Shown one piece after another: positions 58,805-64,000 of a stretch of DNA of 64,000 nt (positions within the stretch are counted from its first letter, which is position 1; each line of letters begins with the position of its first letter). Below the pieces are notes generated by a model. That model saw only the letters and a program-made list of their open reading frames with translations, was not told the origin of the DNA and made no database searches. The translations under genes were made by a program, and so were the position numbers. Origin of the DNA: Rhizobium gallicum bv. gallicum R602sp. Lineage in GTDB: Bacteria > Pseudomonadota > Alphaproteobacteria > Rhizobiales > Rhizobiaceae. Location: NCBI RefSeq assembly GCF_000816845.1, contig NZ_CP006877.1, positions 1,245,501-1,309,500 of the forward strand. Reading direction: 5' to 3'.

Positions 58805-59548
58805 GTGTCCGAAAAAGCCGATACTAAGCCGAACGCCCTTTGGGAAAATATTAAAGTCATTATTCAGGCATTGTTGCTGGCGATGGTGATCCGGACGGTC
58901 TTCTTCCAGCCGTTCACGATACCATCCGGCTCGATGATGCCGACCCTGCTCGTCGGCGACTACATCTTCGTCAACAAATTCGCTTACGGCTATTCGAAAT
59001 ACTCGCTGCCTTTTTCGCCGAACCTTTTCAGCGGCCGCATCTTCGGCTCCGAGCCGAATCGCGGCGATATCGTCGTCTTCCGCTTTCCGCCGAACCCGGA
59101 CATCGACTACATCAAGCGCGTCGTCGGTCTGCCTGGCGACCATATCCAGGTGACGGATGGCGTGCTCCATATCAATGGCAAGCCGGTTCCGAAGGTGGCC
59201 GACGGCGCCTTTACCTCGGATTACAAGCTCGATCCGGGCGAAGACGTGCCGGTGTTCCGCGAAACGCTTGACGATGGCAAGACCTACGACACGCTGGACC
59301 AGTCGCCCGTTTCGCGCGGCGACAACACCCAGGATTTCGTCGTGCCGGAAGGCCATTACTTCATGATGGGCGACAACCGCGACAATTCTCTCGACAGCCG
59401 TTTTGACGTCGGCTTCGTTCCGGCGGAAAACCTCGTCGGCCGCGCCAGCGTCATCTTCTTCTCGCTCGGCAACGACACGTCGTTCCGCGAAATCTGGAAA
59501 TGGCCGGCCAACATGCGGTGGGACCGCCTCTTCAAGGTTGTTGAATGA
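58805..59548 (+). CDS. lepB: Signal peptidase I LepB
   Basis: A 247-residue type I leader peptidase. The start is GTG at 58805 with AAGGA at 10 nt; an in-frame ATG 12 codons earlier (58769) is the alternative. One membrane span (VIIQALLLAMVIRTVFF) is followed by the periplasmic catalytic domain. The Ser-Lys dyad is Ser43 (PSGSMMPTL) and Lys104 (DYIKRVVGLPGD), and box E is MGDNRDNSLDSR. It removes signal peptides of proteins exported by Sec and Tat. Its stop overlaps the start of rnc (ATGA). Confidence 0.96.
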   Translation: MSEKADTKPNALWENIKVIIQALLLAMVIRTVFFQPFTIPSGSMMPTLLVGDYIFVNKFAYGYSKYSLPFSPNLFSGRIFGSEPNRGDIVVFRFPPNPDIDYIKRVVGLPGDHIQVTDGVLHINGKPVPKVADGAFTSDYKLDPGEDVPVFRETLDDGKTYDTLDQSPVSRGDNTQDFVVPEGHYFMMGDNRDNSLDSRFDVGFVPAENLVGRASVIFFSLGNDTSFREIWKWPANMRWDRLFKVVE

Positions 59549-60264
59549 GCAAAGTGCAGACGCTTTCGGCGGCGGACCGGACGAGGCTTGAAGCCTTGAT
59601 CGGCCACGAATTCGCCGGGAAGGAGCGCCTGGACCGGGCTTTGACCCATGCGAGCGCCCGCACGCAGAAGGGCGCCAATTACGAACGTCTGGAGTTCCTG
59701 GGCGACCGTGTGCTGGGCCTCTGCATCGCCGAACTGCTTTTTCGCACTTTCGGGACGGCCGGGGAGGGCGAGCTGTCGGTGCGCCTGAACCAGCTGGTCA
59801 GCGCCGAGACTTGCGCGGAAGTGGCCGACGAACTGGGTCTGCACCTTTTTGTCCGCACAGGCGCCGACGTCAAGAAGCTCACCGGCAAGCGCATGATGAA
59901 CGTTCGCGCCGATGTAGTCGAAAGCCTGATCGCGGCACTCTATCTCGACGGCGGTCTTGAGGTCGCCCGCCGCTTCATCCTTAAATATTGGGAACAGCGG
60001 GCGACCCGCGCCGACGGCGCAAAGCGGGACGCCAAGACCGAACTGCAGGAGTGGGCGCACGCGAAATTCGGCGTCACACCGCAATATCGGGTTGAAGAAC
60101 GCACCGGGCCGGATCATGATCCGCGCTTCACGGTGACGGTGGAAGTGGTCGGCGTGGAGCCGGAAACGGGAGTCGAGCGCTCGAAGCGTGCGGCCGAACA
60201 GGTCGCCGCAGCAAAGATGCTGGAACGCGAAGGCATTTGGCAGAAAGCCTCTGCCGGAAATTGA
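59545..60264 (+). CDS. rnc: Ribonuclease III
   Basis: A 239-residue double-strand-specific RNase. The signature ERLEFLGDRVLG (residues 47-58) holds the catalytic acidic residues, with the second set in RADVVESLIAALYLDGG. The C-terminal double-stranded RNA-binding domain covers about 160-232 (KTELQEWAHAKFG, AAEQVAAAKMLEREG). It processes rRNA precursors and regulates mRNAs and small RNAs. It overlaps lepB by 4 bp and lies 7 bp before era, the classical lepB-rnc-era order. Confidence 0.97.
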   Translation: MSKVQTLSAADRTRLEALIGHEFAGKERLDRALTHASARTQKGANYERLEFLGDRVLGLCIAELLFRTFGTAGEGELSVRLNQLVSAETCAEVADELGLHLFVRTGADVKKLTGKRMMNVRADVVESLIAALYLDGGLEVARRFILKYWEQRATRADGAKRDAKTELQEWAHAKFGVTPQYRVEERTGPDHDPRFTVTVEVVGVEPETGVERSKRAAEQVAAAKMLEREGIWQKASAGN

Positions 60265-60271
60265 CGGGACA

Positions 60272-61213
60272 ATGACGGAAGAAAACGATATGGCGCATGA
60301 AGTCGCCGCTGAAACCAATGGCGAAACGCATTCCGGCTTCGTCGCCCTGATCGGCCCGACCAATGCCGGAAAATCGACCCTGGTAAACCGCCTTGTCGGT
60401 GCCAAGGTGTCGATCGTCAGCCACAAGGTGCAGACGACGCGCGCCATTGTCCGCGGCATCGCGATCCATGGCAATGCGCAGATTGTCTTCATGGATACGC
60501 CCGGCATCTTCAAGCCGCGCCGCAGACTGGACCGCGCCATGGTCACGTCGGCCTGGGGCGGGGCCAAGGATGCCGATCTCATCATGCTGCTGATCGACAG
60601 CGAGCGCGGCCTGCGCGGCGACGCGGAGGCGATCCTGGAAGGGCTCAAGGAGGTGCGACAGCCCAAGATACTCCTGCTCAACAAGATCGACCGCGTCAAG
60701 CGCGAAGACTTGCTGGCGCTGGCCGCTGCCGCGAACGAGAAGATCGCCTTCGAGCAGACCTTCATGATCTCGGCGGAGAACGGCTCCGGTTGCGACGACG
60801 TCATGGATTATCTGGCCAAGACCCTGCCCGAAGGCCCGTGGTACTATCCGGAAGATCAGATTTCCGATCTGCCGATGCGCCAGCTCGCCGCCGAGATCAC
60901 CCGCGAAAAGCTCTTCCTGCGTCTGCACCAGGAGCTTCCCTATTCCTCTCACGTCGAAACGGAAAAATGGGAAGAGCGCAAGGACGGCTCGGTGCGTATC
61001 GAGCAGGTGATCTACGTCGAGCGCGACAGCCAGAAGAAGATCACGCTTGGCAAGGGTGGCGAGACGATCAAGGCGATCTCCTCGGCATCCCGAAAGGAAA
61101 TCGCCGAAATCCTCGAGCAGCCGGTGCACCTGTTCCTCTTCGTCAAGGTTCGGGAGAACTGGGGCGATGACCCGGAGCGGTTCCGGGAAATGGGGCTCGA
61201 CTTTCCGCGTTGA
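60272..61213 (+). CDS. era: GTPase Era
   Basis: A 313-residue ribosome-assembly GTPase binding 16S rRNA. The ATG at 60272 (MTEENDMAHEV) is right for length; an open frame into rnc is not used. The G1 loop GPTNAGKST starts at residue 28. G3 is DTPG and G4 NKID, and the switch VSHKVQTTR is typical of Era. The C-terminal KH domain (VIYVERDSQKKITLGKGGE and KEIAEILEQPVHLFLFVKV) recognises the 3' end of 16S rRNA. A terminator candidate follows. Confidence 0.97.
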   Translation: MTEENDMAHEVAAETNGETHSGFVALIGPTNAGKSTLVNRLVGAKVSIVSHKVQTTRAIVRGIAIHGNAQIVFMDTPGIFKPRRRLDRAMVTSAWGGAKDADLIMLLIDSERGLRGDAEAILEGLKEVRQPKILLLNKIDRVKREDLLALAAAANEKIAFEQTFMISAENGSGCDDVMDYLAKTLPEGPWYYPEDQISDLPMRQLAAEITREKLFLRLHQELPYSSHVETEKWEERKDGSVRIEQVIYVERDSQKKITLGKGGETIKAISSASRKEIAEILEQPVHLFLFVKVRENWGDDPERFREMGLDFPR

Positions 61214-61256
61214 CCGATTGAGAAAGACCGGCTCGAATGGCTTGGCGATATCAGGC

Positions 61257-61292
61257 GGCCGCTCATAAAATTTCTGCGGCCATGTCTTTTTT
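61257..61292 (+). terminator. Candidate terminator after era
   Basis: GGCCGC (61257-61262) pairs with GCGGCC (61276-61281) around a 13-nt AT-rich loop, then a run of six T (61287-61292). The position 44 bp after the era stop fits the end of the lepB-rnc-era transcript. Confidence 0.5.
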
Positions 61293-61501
61293 GAATGCAA
61301 ATCGGTCAAACAGAAAATAAGGTCGGTGATGCCACTTTTCCTCCGATTTTGCTTCTTATCGACAGAATCAGAAAAGCGGCTCACTCAGGTCGCATGGCCT
61401 ATGGCCCGCTAACCGGGCATAAGGGGGGTACCAGAGGTAGAGATGCGGGTTAAGCAGACGGTGTGCGCCGTAAACGGCGTTCAGCGAAGGGCGCGGAGAT
61501 C

Positions 61502-61879
61502 ATGAACGCAAGCCGTGTTCTGGTCCTTGAAGACAGTCTCATCATTGCGATGGAAGCGGAAGATATGCTCCGCGCCGTCGGCGTGGAGGCCATCGATATC
61601 GCAAGCGGCCTCGATCAGGCGATGGATGCCGTGAAGTCGAAAAGCTATGATTTCGCGCTGCTCGACGTCAATCTCGGCGAGGCGATGAGCTTCGGCTTTG
61701 CCCGGCATTTGAATGAGACGGGCATCCCTTTCGGCTTTGTCAGCGGCTATTCCGATACGCGAGACTTCCCGCCGGACCTCCAGGATGTGCCGCTTCTCGT
61801 AAAGCCCTTCGACGAAGGTGCGATGCGCGAATTCCTCGAGAAGCTCTTTCCGACTGCCGAACTGGATCCGGCTTCATGA
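61502..61879 (+). CDS. Single-domain response regulator (receiver only)
   Basis: A 125-residue CheY-like receiver. The ATG at 61502 (MNASRVLVLEDSLIIAMEAEDML) follows GCGGAG. The acidic pocket is LEDS (residues 9-12), the phosphorylated Asp lies in FALLDVNLGEAMS, and Lys of VPLLVKPFDEG is conserved. There is no output domain, so it acts by binding a partner or as a phosphate sink. No kinase gene is adjacent. It lies alone between era and recO, the order seen in related rhizobia. Confidence 0.9.
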   Translation: MNASRVLVLEDSLIIAMEAEDMLRAVGVEAIDIASGLDQAMDAVKSKSYDFALLDVNLGEAMSFGFARHLNETGIPFGFVSGYSDTRDFPPDLQDVPLLVKPFDEGAMREFLEKLFPTAELDPAS

Positions 61880-61933
61880 CATAGGGCTGTGCTTGCTTTA
61901 GGATCATTTCCGCAAGCTTGAGGTTCGTTCGCC

Positions 61934-62707
61934 ATGCAGTGGCAGGATCATGCAATCATTCTTGGCGTCAAACGCCACGGCGAGACCAGCGTCATTGCCG
62001 AGGTGATGACGCGTGCTCGGGGCCGTCATCTCGGGCTGGTGCGTTCCGGCCGTTCGCGCGCGATGCAGCCGGTGCTGCAGCCCGGCAACGAGGTGGATGT
62101 GATCTGGCGCGCGCGCCTCGACGAGCATCTCGGCGAATTCCGCGTGGAGCCGCTGCGGCTGCGTGCAGCGCAGCTCATGGAAACAGCCACCGCCGTCTAT
62201 GGGGTGCAGGCGATGGGCGCTCTTTTGCGGCTTTTGCCGGAACGCGACCCACATCCGCATCTTTACGATGCGCTCGAAGTCATTCTCGACAATCTCCACA
62301 ATCCGGCGGATGCCGGTGAACTTTTCGTCCGCTTCGAACTCGCCGTCCTCAACGACCTCGGCTTCGGCCTTGACCTTGCCGAATGCGCCGCAACGGGCGC
62401 GCGGACCGATCTTGCCTATGTCTCGCCGAAATCCGGCCGGGCGGTCAGCCGGTCAGCCGGCGCCCCCTGGGCGGACAAGATGTTCGTACTTCCGGGCTTT
62501 CTCCGCGCCGACGGCAATGATGCCGCAGACTTCGACAGTCTGAGCGCGGCCTTTCGCCTGACGGGCTTTTTCTTGCATCGCCACGTCTACGAGCCGCGCG
62601 GGATCGAAGCGACTGCAGCCCGCGACGGCTTCATTCAGGCAGCCCTGAAGGCACTCAATTCGTCTCTCAGGGCTGTTCCTCCAGCGCCGGACGAGCTCTC
62701 GGCCTGA
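61934..62707 (+). CDS. recO: DNA repair protein RecO
   Basis: A 257-residue recombination mediator that helps load RecA at gaps. GAGG lies upstream of the ATG at 61934. The N-terminal OB fold ([27 protein letters not shown]) and helical C-domain ([25 protein letters not shown]) are clear. The second half, [22 protein letters not shown], is typical of alphaproteobacteria. The zinc-binding CxxC pairs of Deinococcus RecO are absent, as usual in this class. Confidence 0.96.
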   Translation: MQWQDHAIILGVKRHGETSVIAEVMTRARGRHLGLVRSGRSRAMQPVLQPGNEVDVIWRARLDEHLGEFRVEPLRLRAAQLMETATAVYGVQAMGALLRLLPERDPHPHLYDALEVILDNLHNPADAGELFVRFELAVLNDLGFGLDLAECAATGARTDLAYVSPKSGRAVSRSAGAPWADKMFVLPGFLRADGNDAADFDSLSAAFRLTGFFLHRHVYEPRGIEATAARDGFIQAALKALNSSLRAVPPAPDELSA

Positions 62708-62712
62708 GGGTG

Positions 62713-62732
62713 GTTTTTCACTGCTGAAAAAC
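62713..62732. other. AT-rich perfect hairpin between recO and aldo/keto reductase
   Basis: GTTTTTCA (62713-62720) pairs with TGAAAAAC (62725-62732) around CTGC, 5 bp after the recO stop. It could stop transcription weakly on either strand or act as an operator for the next gene, whose ATG is 72 bp away. Confidence 0.4.
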
Positions 62733-62804
62733 ATGCTGCGGAATTGGAGGTTTATCCGTTCCGGCGTCCTGCCTATGTCTGCTCATATTGCTCTGGAGGA
62801 TTTC

Positions 62805-63800
62805 ATGCTGACGAAGACAGATAATGCGACAACGATCACGCTCTGGAATGGCCGCGAAATCCCGAGGCTCGGCATGGGCTGCTGGGCGATCGGCGGGCCG
62901 TTCTTCGCAGGCGAGGTGCCACTCGGCTGGGGGGAGGTCGACGACGACGAGTCGATCGAGGCCATTCATCGCGCCGTCGACCTCGGCATCCGCTTTTTCG
63001 ACACGGCTTCGAACTATGGCGCCGGGCATTCGGAAGAGGTCGTTGGTCGCGCGATCGGCAATCGCGACGATATCGTTATTGCCACGAAATTCGGTTTTGC
63101 CACCGACGAGAAAACGAAGCAGGCAACGGGCGCCTTTGCCGATCCGGCCTTCATCCGCCAATCGGCGGAAACGTCGCTGCGCCGGCTGAAGCGCGAGCGG
63201 CTCGATCTCCTGCAGTTCCACCTGAACGATTTCCCGCTGGAAGCGTCGGACGAAGTTTTCGATGTACTCGAAGCACTCAAGGCAGAGGGTAAGATCGACG
63301 CCTTCGGTTGGAGCACGGACTTCCCGGATCGCGCCGCCCGCCACGCAGGTTGCAAGGGCTTCGTATCCATACAGCACACGATGAATGTCTTTGAGCCGGT
63401 GCCGGCCATGATCGATGTGGTCGAGAAGAACGGCCTGCTGTCGATCAACCGCGGACCGCTGGCGATGGGGCTACTGAGCGGCAAGTTCACGCCGCAGAAG
63501 ACAGTCGGGGCCAAGGATGTCCGGGCCACGAGCCTCGACTGGATGGTTTATTTCAAGGATGGGCGCATCGCGCCGGAATTCGCAGCCCGCCTGGAAGCCG
63601 TTCGCGACCTGCTGACCACCGGCGGCCGCACGCTGACACAAGGCGCTCTTGCGTGGTTATGGGCACGCTCGCCGCGTACGCTGCCTATTCCCGGTTTTCG
63701 CACGGTCGCCCAGGTTGAGGAAAACGCCGGCGCTTTGGAAAAGGGACCGCTGGCCCGGGATATGATGGCACGGATCGATGCGGCGCTAGCTGGCCGTTAA
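62805..63800 (+). CDS. Aldo/keto reductase
   Basis: A 331-residue NADPH-dependent TIM-barrel oxidoreductase. The ATG at 62805 has CTGGAGGATTTC; upstream ATGs in the same frame lack one. The catalytic tetrad is visible: Asp in GIRFFDTASNYGAGHSE, the Tyr in the same segment, Lys in VIATKFGF and His in LLQFHLNDFP. The C-terminal cofactor part TLPIPGFRTVAQVEENAGAL fits the AKR YajO/YqkF-like branch that reduces aldehydes. It ends overlapping the MOSC gene by 3 bp. Confidence 0.94.
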   Translation: MLTKTDNATTITLWNGREIPRLGMGCWAIGGPFFAGEVPLGWGEVDDDESIEAIHRAVDLGIRFFDTASNYGAGHSEEVVGRAIGNRDDIVIATKFGFATDEKTKQATGAFADPAFIRQSAETSLRRLKRERLDLLQFHLNDFPLEASDEVFDVLEALKAEGKIDAFGWSTDFPDRAARHAGCKGFVSIQHTMNVFEPVPAMIDVVEKNGLLSINRGPLAMGLLSGKFTPQKTVGAKDVRATSLDWMVYFKDGRIAPEFAARLEAVRDLLTTGGRTLTQGALAWLWARSPRTLPIPGFRTVAQVEENAGALEKGPLARDMMARIDAALAGR

Positions 63801-64000
63801 CCCGCCGCGCGCATCTTGAAAGGCCAGCCTTCAGGCCGTTCCTCGATGATGGTGACGGCATCGCCGATGGCGATCCGGCCGGTGCCGCGCGGTACGGCAT
63901 TCCAGCCGAAAATCACGCCGCGCACGCGGCGGTCTGCCGACATGCGGATGCGGCCCATGGCGGGCATCGGGTTTGGCACCTCGCGCGAGCCCGTCATTTG
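63797..64000 (-). CDS. MOSC domain protein, C-terminal part
   Basis: The last 67 codons of a gene that runs past the right edge. The reading, RIRMSADRRVRGVIFGWNAVPRG and TGRIAIGDAVTIIEERPEG, is the C-terminus of a MOSC domain (molybdenum cofactor sulfurase C-terminal type, as in YcbX/MOSC proteins), where the PRGTGRIAIGDAV segment is characteristic. The frame is open to base 64000, so the start is outside. The full protein is probably about 250 residues. It converges with the aldo/keto reductase with overlapping stop codons. Confidence 0.7.
   Translation of the reverse strand, partial: QMTGSREVPNPMPAMGRIRMSADRRVRGVIFGWNAVPRGTGRIAIGDAVTIIEERPEGWPFKMRAAG

Noticed and set aside
1..64000. CRISPR array, prophage, integrative element or complete insertion sequence
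   Set aside because: No regularly spaced direct repeats, phage structural genes, integrase or complete transposase were seen; only the TnpB remnant and the doubtful end near tRNA-Ser.

Overview
The window is chromosomal DNA of an alphaproteobacterium of the Rhizobium/Agrobacterium group, most likely the genus Rhizobium. The evidence is the inositol operon iolR-iolC-iolD-iolE-iolB with an RpiR-type IolR and an IolC-DUF2090 fusion, a RopA-like porin, the cluster rpoZ-rsh-DUF2062-acpS-lepB-rnc-era-recO, GC-rich codon use, and several small rhizobial families (DUF1127, DUF3563, Sel1, host-attachment protein). Nothing looks like a plasmid or prophage.

Layout. 1-6800: an Hsp70-family protein cut by the window edge, an RND efflux pump with its membrane fusion protein, and an atypical SDR. 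7-15 kb: ETF-ubiquinone oxidoreductase, an EamA exporter divergent from an Lrp/AsnC regulator, MgtE, a medium-chain dehydrogenase divergent from an HxlR regulator, and an MFS exporter. 15-20 kb: a lipid kinase, a DUF4242-adenylate cyclase fusion, and a divergent PuuA-like/class III aminotransferase pair suggesting polyamine catabolism. 19.9-23.6 kb: a polyprenyl-phosphate sugar locus (GT39, GT2, flippase-like protein). 23.5-26.2 kb: an ECF42-type sigma factor with three DGPF (YCII-like) proteins and a divergent small membrane protein. 26.2-36.8 kb: AMP nucleosidase, GST, several small proteins, two PilZ proteins flanking a host-attachment protein, and a decayed TnpB fragment. 36.9-44.8 kb: the inositol catabolic locus. 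44.8-49.4 kb: an FAD oxidoreductase, tRNA-Ser(GCU), a gene-poor stretch, a highly expressed porin, and a hydrolase. 49.4-64 kb: lytic transglycosylase, dapA-smpB-DUF3830, a NYN protein, then the conserved housekeeping run from rpoZ to recO, an aldo/keto reductase and the end of a MOSC protein.

The strongest discovery candidate is the ECF42 region. Three copies of TGTCGA-N17-CG(A/T)C lie in 84 bp between the DGPF operon and a 72-residue single-span membrane protein, two facing the operon and one facing the small gene. One pair is built as a palindrome, so the same DNA reads as a promoter on both strands. The small membrane protein may therefore be an unrecognised member of this sigma factor's regulon. 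The DGPF gene next to the sigma factor has a 2-bp frameshift that replaces its conserved C-terminus.

Other points of note are GGAA-N6-TTCC sites around iolR, a terminator directly in front of rsh, a short cysteine-containing secreted peptide, and a structured leader before a Sel1 protein. All functional calls come from reading the sequence; no database search was run.
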